Shown here piece after piece: positions 6,893 to 12,998 of a stretch of DNA of 14,401 bases. The notes beneath the pieces are model-generated. The model was not told the DNA's origin and did not search any database. It saw only the letters and a program-made list of their open reading frames with translations. This DNA comes from Candidatus Termititenax sp. (GTDB lineage Bacteria; Margulisbacteria; Riflemargulisbacteria; GWF2-35-9; DYQY01), in NCBI GenBank assembly GCA_020719045.1, contig DYQY01000025.1:1-14401 (forward strand). Reading direction: 5' to 3'. Position 1 is the stretch's first letter, and each line of letters begins with the position of its first letter. Both the position numbers and the translations under genes were made by a program.

Positions 6893-7444
6893 TTAACTAG
6901 CTAGACTAATTAGTCTTTTGTGATTTTCTGATGCTATTATTTTCTCAATCTGAGCTTTTCTTTTTGGATATAAATTCGCGAAATACTTACACGCGTAATG
7001 AACGCTAACTTGAAAACATTCTGCTGATGAATTATTAGCTTGTTCAACTAATTCACCAAGCAACTTGATTACAGCCTCTGACACATTAAGCTTAAACTTA
7101 CTCGCTTGTTGTACTAAAATATCTAACTTAAAAATCGCGAAATGATTCAAATAACTCCATATTTGATAATCATCTGCGGAAGTATGTATTAGCGACTCTG
7201 CCCTTGTTAAAACAGGAAAAAAAGCTCTAATATCTTTTGTTATAGAACGGACATCCCAACCATCAGAACGAATTAATCTAAGACTTGCCAGATATTGTTC
7301 ATGATACTTTGCAGGAATAACTGCAAACATGTACTCTACAAGCATCGACTCTGTAACCTTACTAATAGGAAAAGCAGGATGGTTCCAGACCACTTTTTCA
7401 TCTTCTATTATTATTCTAAAAAGTGAAACTATTTTAAAATTCAT
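6893..7444 (-). CDS. Unknown family, paralogue 3 of a tandem triplet
   Basis: The 183-residue first gene of the minus-strand cluster is the most divergent copy. It keeps VVWNHPAF near 18-25, YLNHFAIFKLDILV in the centre and ANNSSAECFQVSVHYACKYF near the end (C143, C152). It is longer because of an insert before YLNH (RAESLIHTSADDYQIW). No known domain, signal peptide or membrane segment is visible. It is transcribed divergently from the ammonia-lyase operon through a 99-bp spacer, so both could answer to the same regulator. The -10 box GATAAT ends 5 nt before the ATG and there is no ribosome site. Conservation of the same residues across three diverged copies shows that the protein is real and under selection, but its role is unknown. 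Confidence 0.85.
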   Translation of the reverse strand: MNFKIVSLFRIIIEDEKVVWNHPAFPISKVTESMLVEYMFAVIPAKYHEQYLASLRLIRSDGWDVRSITKDIRAFFPVLTRAESLIHTSADDYQIWSYLNHFAIFKLDILVQQASKFKLNVSEAVIKLLGELVEQANNSSAECFQVSVHYACKYFANLYPKRKAQIEKIIASENHKRLISLAS

Positions 7445-7449
7445 ATATA

Positions 7450-7479
7450 ATTATCGAACTACTTCTAAAGTTCTCCCAA
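7450..7479 (-). promoter_or_regulatory. Promoter of the unknown-family triplet, leaderless layout
   Basis: On the minus strand, TTGGGA (7474-7479) and GATAAT (7450-7455) are 18 bp apart, and the -10 box ends 5 nt before the ATG at 7444. Similar CGATAAW sequences stand at the same place before paralogues 1 and 2. Confidence 0.45.
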
Positions 7480-7509
7480 AAAACAATAATCCAATTGCTA
7501 CAATCAACC

Positions 7510-7537
7510 TTGAATTAAGTTATATTTCCTATACAAT
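7510..7537 (+). promoter_or_regulatory. Promoter of the aspA-hydF-hydE operon, leaderless layout
   Basis: TTGAAT (7510-7515) and TACAAT (7532-7537) are 16 bp apart. The -10 box ends 6 nt before the ATG at 7544, so transcription should begin at or next to the start codon. No Shine-Dalgarno is present. Confidence 0.55.
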
Positions 7538-7543
7538 AATCAC

Positions 7544-8872
7544 ATGAATATTTACGGAGATGAAACGCTTAAAGCACAAAAGAACTTTATAAACTCTGGA
7601 CTTCCAATCCATAGAAATCTTATTGTTGCCTACTCACAAATTAAACTTGCATGTGCACAAACCAATATAGAACTTGATTACTTAGATAAACTCAAAGGTG
7701 ACGCAATCTGTGAAGCCTGTAAACAAATAATTATCGGACAATTTCATGAACAAATAGTTGTAGACCCTCTTCAAGGCGGAGCTGGCACTTCCTTTAATAT
7801 GAATATTAATGAACTAATTTCATCATTAGCTTCAAAGACTACAAATCAACTAGTACACCCAATTGAAGATGTTAATATGCACCAATCCACCAATGATACT
7901 TATGGAACTGCTTTAAAGATTGCCATCTACACCTACCTTATTGAATTAGAAAATAGTTTAAATGACCTACTGGTCACATTGCAAGCAAAAGAACAAGATT
8001 TTTCTGGAATAGTAAAAATGGGCAGAACACAACTAATGCCTGCTGTACCATGTACTCTTGGACAGGAGTTTTCAGCCTACTCAGAGATGATTGGCAGAGA
8101 CAGATGGAGAATATTTAAATCACAAGAACGTATACGACAGATTAATCTTGGGGGCACTGCTATTGGAACAGGCATCACCGCACCGAAGAAGTACATCCCA
8201 CTAGTTAACGACAAGCTTCGAAACATCACAGGACTACCGATTGCAAGAGCAGAAAATTTGTTTGATGCAACACAGAACAACGATCAACTTGCTGAAGTCA
8301 TGGGTATGATTAAAGTTGTTGCTCTTAATTTAGAAAAAATGTCAAAAGACCTTCGATACTTAAATAGCATTGGAGAAATCACAGTAGATGAACTGCAAAA
8401 AGGCTCAACTGTCATGCCAGGGAAAACTAACCCTGTTATATTAGAGATGATTAGCTCAATTAGCAAAAAAGTAATAGGAAACGACCTAACGGTATCACTT
8501 GCTATAAAAGATGGCGAACTAGAACTAAACGCATTTATTCCACTTGCTGGTTACTGCACGCTAGAGTCTCTAGACATTTTAATACAAGGCATTAATAAAC
8601 TTAATAAACTTTGCATACAACCATTACAAGCTAACAAGAAAGCCTGCTATGAATTACTTGTATACGCACCAACTGTAACGACTATTCTAGTTACAAAAAT
8701 CGGGTATATAGAAGCAGAGAAACTTGCAACATATATGAAAGAAAACCACGTGGACATCTATGGTGCCTCAAAGACTCTCAATATCTCCGACAAAGAGACT
8801 ATTGATGAATTACTAAAGCCAGAAAGGATACTGTCGCTAGGTGAGTCCTTCGATAGTCCTAAAGACAAATGA
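7544..8872 (+). CDS. aspA: Aspartate ammonia-lyase (aspartase/fumarase superfamily)
   Basis: Aspartase splits L-aspartate to fumarate and ammonium. The three conserved superfamily regions are present: HQSTND at 113-118, GRTQLMPAVPCTLGQEF from 160, and the mobile catalytic loop GSTVMPGKTNP at 287-297. In that loop S288 is the expected base, with K294 and N296. The Gln in GRTQ is the form found in E. coli aspartase. GGAGTSFNMN precedes them, as in aspartases. At 442 residues it is slightly shorter than usual (about 470). Specificity for aspartate rather than fumarate or an analogue is inferred, because these enzymes are hard to tell apart by eye. It opens the operon and overlaps hydF by ATGA (8869-8872). 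The context suggests that it feeds ammonium to assembly of the hydrogenase bridging amine ligand. Confidence 0.85.
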   Translation: MNIYGDETLKAQKNFINSGLPIHRNLIVAYSQIKLACAQTNIELDYLDKLKGDAICEACKQIIIGQFHEQIVVDPLQGGAGTSFNMNINELISSLASKTTNQLVHPIEDVNMHQSTNDTYGTALKIAIYTYLIELENSLNDLLVTLQAKEQDFSGIVKMGRTQLMPAVPCTLGQEFSAYSEMIGRDRWRIFKSQERIRQINLGGTAIGTGITAPKKYIPLVNDKLRNITGLPIARAENLFDATQNNDQLAEVMGMIKVVALNLEKMSKDLRYLNSIGEITVDELQKGSTVMPGKTNPVILEMISSISKKVIGNDLTVSLAIKDGELELNAFIPLAGYCTLESLDILIQGINKLNKLCIQPLQANKKACYELLVYAPTVTTILVTKIGYIEAEKLATYMKENHVDIYGASKTLNISDKETIDELLKPERILSLGESFDSPKDK

Positions 8873-10104
8873 ATGAAACACCAAAAGGTAACAGAATACA
8901 CATAGCCATCTTTGGTAAACGCAATGTTGGAAAATCTTCCTTTATGAATGCGTTACTTGGACAACCGATGTCCATCGTTTCTGCCACTCCAGGAACAACC
9001 ACTGACCCAGTTGAAAAAGCATACGAACTTCAACCTGTAGGCCCTGTTATGTTTATTGACACAGCTGGACTAGATGACGAAGGTGAGCTTGGTAATCAAC
9101 GGATTAAACAAACAGAAATTGTAATCAATAAAACTGATATCGCTATTCTAATGATTGAACATACCTCTGATGGTGTATTTGAAAAAAATCTGATGAATAA
9201 ACTATCAGAACTTAAAATCCCAACTATTCTTGTTCTAAATAAAATAGACCTAGTTTCAGATGAGGAACTTAAAAACATTATTAACGTTTACAACAATCAA
9301 AACGCTACTATCTATCCAATATCTGTTATGCTCAACAAAGGAATAGAGGAAGCAAAGAAAGCACTTATAAAGCACATAGAAAATAAACAACCAGACCCAC
9401 CCATCATTATGGATTTAATAAAGCCTGGAGAGAATGTGGTTTTAGTTATTCCTATTGATAAAGAAGCTCCAAAAGGAAGACTAATCCTTCCACAGGTTCA
9501 AACAATTAGAGAATGCCTAGACGCGGATATTTCTTGTACTGTTGTAAAGGAAAAAGAACTACATCATACACTAACTCATGTCCTTAAACAGAAACCAAAG
9601 CTAGTAATTACAGATAGCCAAGCATTTCTGAAAGCAGATGCAGACACTCCTTCCGATATCATGCTAACCTCCTTTTCCATCCTCTTTGCTAGACAAAAAG
9701 GAGACCTTAACACCTATATAAAAGGTGTTAAACACGTAAACAAACTTAAGAACGGCGACAAAATTCTGGTAGCAGAACTATGCTCACACAAGCCAATTAC
9801 AGAGGACATCGGAAGAGTAAAAATACCTAGATGGCTAAGGCAACATACTGGTCTTAATCTTATATTTGACTTTGCGGTCGGAGCAAAACCAACCTTCAAT
9901 CCAAACGACTACGCTTTAATCATTCAGTGTGGTGGGTGCATGGTAACAAGGACACTAATAATGAACAGGATTAATGATTTACAGAAAAGCGAAATTCCTG
10001 TCACTAACTATGGAGTACTAATCGCTTACATGCATGGCATACTTAAAAGGGCGCTTACCCCCTTCCCGTCTGCCCTAATGGAGTTTGAAAATGAATCTAA
10101 CTGA
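8869..10104 (+). CDS. hydF: [FeFe]-hydrogenase maturation GTPase/scaffold HydF
   Basis: HydF carries the [2Fe] subcluster precursor and passes it to the apo-hydrogenase. The N-terminal GTPase domain shows the P-loop GKRNVGKS at 16-23, a TPGTTTDP switch I region, DTAG at 64-67 and NKID at 124-127. A dimerisation domain and then the cluster domain follow. The family cluster motif is CxH-X(46-53)-HCxxC. Here C305 and H307 are present, and the second part reads QCGGC (C354, C357), so the expected His is Gln353. The three cysteine ligands of the [4Fe-4S] cluster remain, and the 45-residue spacing fits the family. The start overlaps the aspA stop by ATGA and has no ribosome site, so it is probably made by coupled translation. 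The 3' end overlaps hydE by 14 bp. At 411 residues the length is normal. Confidence 0.96.
   Translation: MNETPKGNRIHIAIFGKRNVGKSSFMNALLGQPMSIVSATPGTTTDPVEKAYELQPVGPVMFIDTAGLDDEGELGNQRIKQTEIVINKTDIAILMIEHTSDGVFEKNLMNKLSELKIPTILVLNKIDLVSDEELKNIINVYNNQNATIYPISVMLNKGIEEAKKALIKHIENKQPDPPIIMDLIKPGENVVLVIPIDKEAPKGRLILPQVQTIRECLDADISCTVVKEKELHHTLTHVLKQKPKLVITDSQAFLKADADTPSDIMLTSFSILFARQKGDLNTYIKGVKHVNKLKNGDKILVAELCSHKPITEDIGRVKIPRWLRQHTGLNLIFDFAVGAKPTFNPNDYALIIQCGGCMVTRTLIMNRINDLQKSEIPVTNYGVLIAYMHGILKRALTPFPSALMEFENESN
10080..10083 (+). promoter_or_regulatory. Ribosome binding site that fixes the hydE start
   Basis: GGAG inside the end of hydF lies 7 nt before the ATG at 10091. This favours that ATG over the in-frame TTG at 10085, which is only 1 nt from the site. 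Confidence 0.7.
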
Positions 10105-11104
10105 AAAAGAAGTATTATCTCTACTTAAAGCTGAAGGCAAGGAACTTGCAGCACTATACAAGCAAGCCGACCAAGTTAGACAAGAAAATGTAGGTGACGA
10201 GGTTTACTTAAGAGGCATACTTGAAGTATCCAATTACTGCAAAAAGAGCTGTAATTACTGTGGTATACGTTCAAAAATAAAGAACATAACAAGATACAGA
10301 ATGGACACAACAGAGATTATACAAGCCTGCAAAGATATGGAAAGAAACAAGATGACAACAGTTGTTATCCAAGGTGGTGAGGATGCTAAACTTTCCAAAG
10401 AATACATTGGAGAACTGATTAGAAAAATTAAAAAGGAAACAAAACTTGCTATAACATTGTCGCTAGGAGACCAACCAAAAGATACGCTTATTCACTGGAA
10501 GAACTGTGGAGCTGACAGATATCTTATCCGCTATGAAAGTTCTGACCCAGACCTATTTGCAAAAGCGCATCCAGATGACGACTTAACAACCAGACTCACA
10601 TTCATTAAAACCTTACAAGAGATAGGTATACAAGCAGGCTCAGGCTTCTTAATAGGGATACCAGGACAAACGATTGAAGGACTGGCCAAAGAAATACTGT
10701 TCTGCTCAAGCCTCAACTTGGACATGATAGGAATTGGTCCATTCATACCACACCCAGATACCCCTTTTGGAATTGAGAGCAACCCTTTTGATAAAGAAGT
10801 ATTCTTTAAGGTTATTTCCATTATGCGTTTACTAAACCCTAAAGCGCATATACCTTCAACTACTGCCTTCGACGCTATCCAACCTAATGGAAGAAACCTT
10901 CTTCTTCAAAGAGGGGCTAATGTATTTATGCCAAATGCTACACCACAGAAGTACAGAAAATTCTATCAACTATATCCTAACAAACCATGCATTGATGAAA
11001 GCGGAGATGACTGTGCAAAGTGTGTACAAGGTAGAATTGTTTCTATTGGCAGAAAAATTGGGACTGACCAAGGACATAGCTTATTAGCAAAGGAGAAAAA
11101 ATGA
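10091..11104 (+). CDS. hydE: [FeFe]-hydrogenase maturase HydE (radical SAM)
   Basis: HydE is a radical SAM enzyme that acts on the HydG product to form an intermediate of the H-cluster. The SAM-cluster motif CKKSCNYC (CX3CX2C) is at C50, C54 and C57, followed by GIRSK. VVIQGGED, GSGFLIGIPGQT and an MRLLNP segment match the HydE barrel. The C-terminal CX7CX2C motif (C300, C308, C311) is kept; in HydE it binds a second, non-essential Fe-S cluster, and some homologues have lost it. The protein is 337 residues, close to the Thermotoga enzyme (about 348). The start ATG lies inside the end of hydF with a GGAG site; the stop overlaps the transporter gene by ATGA. The order aspA-hydF-hydE-transporter with overlaps indicates one mRNA. 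Confidence 0.96.
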   Translation: MNLTEKEVLSLLKAEGKELAALYKQADQVRQENVGDEVYLRGILEVSNYCKKSCNYCGIRSKIKNITRYRMDTTEIIQACKDMERNKMTTVVIQGGEDAKLSKEYIGELIRKIKKETKLAITLSLGDQPKDTLIHWKNCGADRYLIRYESSDPDLFAKAHPDDDLTTRLTFIKTLQEIGIQAGSGFLIGIPGQTIEGLAKEILFCSSLNLDMIGIGPFIPHPDTPFGIESNPFDKEVFFKVISIMRLLNPKAHIPSTTAFDAIQPNGRNLLLQRGANVFMPNATPQKYRKFYQLYPNKPCIDESGDDCAKCVQGRIVSIGRKIGTDQGHSLLAKEKK

Positions 11105-11463
11105 ACTTTATTCTTATCTGTTTAGCTATTGGGTCGCTTGCAGGTATACTTAGCGGGCTATTTGGAGTTGGCGGTGGAATAATTATGATTCCTGCCATGG
11201 TTTATCTGCTTGGCTTTAATCAACATCTAGCACAAGGAACCTCGCTTGCAGTTATGCTACTTCCTGTTAGCATCTTTGCAGCTATACAATACTACAAAAC
11301 AGGGAATATCGACATTAAGGCAGCGTTTTGGATAATGCTAGCCTTGGCTTTAACTAGCTTCTTTGGCGCTAAACTTGGACTCTCTCTAAATAATATGCTT
11401 CTTCAAAAACTGTTTGGCATTATAATGCTAATAATGTCCTTAAAGTTGATATTTGCTAAATAG
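11101..11463 (+). CDS. Half-size TauE/SafE (TSUP)-type membrane transporter
   Basis: The 120-residue protein is almost all hydrophobic, with about four membrane helices. The GLFGVGGGIIMIPAMVYLLG stretch (19-38) is the glycine-rich motif of the TSUP (sulfite exporter TauE/SafE) family. Typical members are about 250 residues and built of two such repeats, so this one carries only one repeat and would need to pair with itself. The 3' end is a normal helix and stop, not a ragged truncation. It has the best ribosome site in the operon (AAGGAG, 11090-11095) and overlaps the hydE stop by ATGA, so it is made along with the maturases. The family moves sulfite, sulfonates and other organic anions; the substrate here is unknown. 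Its place suggests a link to sulfur or ligand supply for the H-cluster, which is inference. Confidence 0.85.
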   Translation: MNFILICLAIGSLAGILSGLFGVGGGIIMIPAMVYLLGFNQHLAQGTSLAVMLLPVSIFAAIQYYKTGNIDIKAAFWIMLALALTSFFGAKLGLSLNNMLLQKLFGIIMLIMSLKLIFAK

Positions 11464-11480
11464 CATTAAGGGACAATAAT

Positions 11481-11558
11481 ATGACAGAGTTTTGGGAAAA
11501 ATTTTGGTATATTGTCTGCAAAAAAACTAAGTTTTACTCTTCTTTAAAAAATACTTAG
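11481..11558 (+). CDS. Possible 25-residue small ORF after the transporter
   Basis: An AAGGGA site (11468-11473) lies 7 nt before an ATG that opens a 25-codon frame (MTEFWEKFWYIVCKKTKFYS...) ending in TAG. The product would be aromatic and basic, perhaps membrane-binding. It overlaps the 3' end of the convergent fic gene. The only support is the ribosome site and its place behind the hyd operon; chance is quite possible. Confidence 0.2.
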   Translation: MTEFWEKFWYIVCKKTKFYSSLKNT

Positions 11559-12546
11559 TAGCTCTTGCTTTTCCTTCAACCTCAACAATACCAGCTTCTA
11601 TTAAAGGCGTTATTAGTTGATTAATTCTGGACCTATTTACATTTAAAGACTTTTGAAGATAAGTTGTATCTACTCTTCCTTGATATCGCAACACTTCCAA
11701 CAACTGTTGTTGTTTATCGCTCAAAATAATAGCAGTTTCCGTATTTATCCTAAGCTCCTGCAGTTTGTCATAAACTTCCTTGATAGTTACAAAAAGCCCC
11801 TCTGCAACATAATCAATCCAATAAGTGAAATCGTAATCAAGCTCTCTTGTTTGTGTTATTTTTTGATAATACCTATCCCTGTCACTAGAATAAAAATTAT
11901 CCAAATAGTAAATATGCTTGGCGTCAAATTCATTCTTATATAATATCCACTGAGACAATAACCTTGCCATTCTGCCATTCCCATCAGAAAAAGGATGAAT
12001 AGAAACAAACCAATGATGGAAAATAGCACTTTCGATTATTGGATTTCTGCTTGCATCTGCATTAAGCCAAATTAGAAGCTTGCTAATCATTTCTCTAGTT
12101 TCTTCTGGGCTAGGAGGTGTATATGTAATAATATTTTTCTCATTAACAATATAATTCTGCTTCTTTTTGTATTCACCCAAGGCTTCTTCCCTGATAAGTT
12201 TGTTACAAATAATTCTATGAAGAAATAAAATTCTTTCCTCTGTTATTTGGTTATCGTGATTCTTAAGAACCCAATCTAAAGCACTAAAATAATTTATAAC
12301 CTCTTGTTTCTGAGAAAACTCAGCAGTAATTTCTCTTTTTTCTGCTAACGCCTGCACCTGCTCCATTGATAAAGAATTTCCCTCTATGGTTGTAGATGAT
12401 TTTACTGTTAAACTCATTGCTTGTTTCTGTAGTTTATTTAAAACTGCAAACTGTATATTGCTATCATTAATCCTTGACTGCAACTGGACAATCTTTTCTG
12501 TTAAACTTAAAAAATATTCAGTTATTCTATATTTAGGGTTAAACAT
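11527..12546 (-). CDS. fic: Fic-domain protein AMP-transferase with C-terminal winged helix
   Basis: Fic proteins transfer AMP (or a related group) from a nucleotide to a target side chain. The core motif HPFSDGNGRMAR is complete at 184-195 with catalytic H184. An N-terminal helix carries the inhibitory motif (S/T)xxxE(G/N) as S51TTIEG56, where E55 would block productive ATP binding. This makes it a class II Fic protein, switched off until the helix moves. The last about 60 residues (YQGRVDTTYLQKSLNVNRSR onward) form a winged helix-turn-helix, common in such proteins and consistent with DNA binding. At 339 residues the length is usual. The ATG at 12546 has TATAAT 6 nt upstream and no ribosome site, so it may be leaderless. 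Three repeats upstream could be its own operator. The target and biological role are unknown; no antitoxin gene lies next to it. Confidence 0.93.
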   Translation of the reverse strand: MFNPKYRITEYFLSLTEKIVQLQSRINDSNIQFAVLNKLQKQAMSLTVKSSTTIEGNSLSMEQVQALAEKREITAEFSQKQEVINYFSALDWVLKNHDNQITEERILFLHRIICNKLIREEALGEYKKKQNYIVNEKNIITYTPPSPEETREMISKLLIWLNADASRNPIIESAIFHHWFVSIHPFSDGNGRMARLLSQWILYKNEFDAKHIYYLDNFYSSDRDRYYQKITQTRELDYDFTYWIDYVAEGLFVTIKEVYDKLQELRINTETAIILSDKQQQLLEVLRYQGRVDTTYLQKSLNVNRSRINQLITPLIEAGIVEVEGKARATKYFLKKSKT

Positions 12547-12552
12547 AGCTTT

Positions 12553-12558
12553 ATTATA
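12553..12558 (-). promoter_or_regulatory. -10 box of fic, leaderless layout
   Basis: A perfect TATAAT (minus strand) ends 6 nt before the fic ATG. No convincing -35 hexamer stands 16-18 bp upstream; that space is taken by the ATCGTATAG repeats, which suggests dependence on a regulator. Confidence 0.55.
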
Positions 12559-12563
12559 GCATA

Positions 12564-12595
12564 ATCGTATAGTTATCGTATAGGGAATCGTCTAG
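12564..12595. promoter_or_regulatory. Three iteron-like direct repeats upstream of fic
   Basis: ATCGTATAG (12564-12572), ATCGTATAG (12575-12583) and ATCGTCTAG (12587-12595) are spaced 11 and 12 bp apart, about one helical turn, so a protein could bind all three on one face of the DNA. They cover the -35 region of the fic promoter. They are likely an operator or activator site, possibly for the Fic protein's own winged helix. Confidence 0.6.
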
Positions 12596-12620
12596 GTTGT
12601 ACAATAAGGCCTCAATTATT

Positions 12621-12801
12621 GTTACTTTTGCTTGATCAAAAGTAACTCAAAAATCAAGAGTGCTCCAACTCGCTGCGTGACTTTTGGGTAATTTTCTTCG
12701 CACCCCTTAATGCGGGGAGCCAAATGCTCGAAAATTACTACAAAGGCATCTTGCACCCTTCGGGGTAGTCGCTAAATTCGTTCCTCATTAAGCGAGGCTA
12801 C
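12621..12801. repeat. Hairpin-rich, GC-richer intergenic element
   Basis: This 181-bp stretch has no gene but holds successive inverted repeats: a perfect 10-bp stem GTTACTTTTG/CAAAAGTAAC (12621-12646); CAAAAATCA/TGACTTTTG (12648-12686, one mismatch, with an inner GAGT/ACTC); GTAATTTTC/GAAAATTAC (12688-12738), which encloses CCCC/GGGG (12703-12717); and an imperfect GTAGTCGCT/AGCG..GCTAC pair (12765-12801). It is visibly richer in G and C than the flanking DNA. It could be a mobile repeat of the REP/palindrome type, a structured RNA, or the edge of a transferred block. Which one cannot be decided here. Confidence 0.55.
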
Positions 12802-12938
12802 TCAGGTTCGCACTCAATAAAAAAAATTTGATTTTATAATACAAATGTTGAGATGAAAATTATTCAAAAAATTCGTTATCAGGATAAAACAAATCAAAAA
12901 GTATTTTTAACACAATAATGATAAAAAATAGATTTATT

Positions 12939-12967
12939 TTGCAATATCTTGTAAAATAGTGTATATT
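12939..12967 (+). promoter_or_regulatory. Sigma70-type promoter of the AAA ATPase gene
   Basis: TTGCAA (12939-12944) and TATATT (12962-12967) are 17 bp apart. Transcription would begin near 12974, with a leader of about 25 nt that holds a GAGG (12984-12987), 11 nt before the ATG. The very AT-rich stretch 12802-12938 before it shows nothing else that I can identify. Confidence 0.55.
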
Positions 12968-12998
12968 CTAATAAAAAGACGAAGAGGTAGAGACTGAA

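Noticed and set aside
8077-8466. Minus-strand frames of 60-67 residues inside aspA
   Set aside because: These are antisense shadows of a conserved enzyme, with no promoter or ribosome site.
10085-10090. In-frame TTG as the hydE start
   Set aside because: It lies 1 nt after the GGAG site, which is too close; the ATG at 10091 has proper spacing.
11490-11512. TTTTGGGAAAAATTTTGG as a terminator hairpin between the transporter and fic genes
   Set aside because: The two TTTTGG units are direct, not inverted, repeats, so no stable stem forms.
12564-12595. ATCGTATAG repeats as a CRISPR array or replication origin
   Set aside because: The units are only 9 bp with 2-3 bp spacers, and there are no cas, rep or dnaA genes nearby; an operator fits better.
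12648-12801. tRNA or other known RNA gene in the hairpin-rich spacer
   Set aside because: I could not form a cloverleaf or find a T-loop (GGTTCRANNCC) sequence, and no known RNA motif was recognised.
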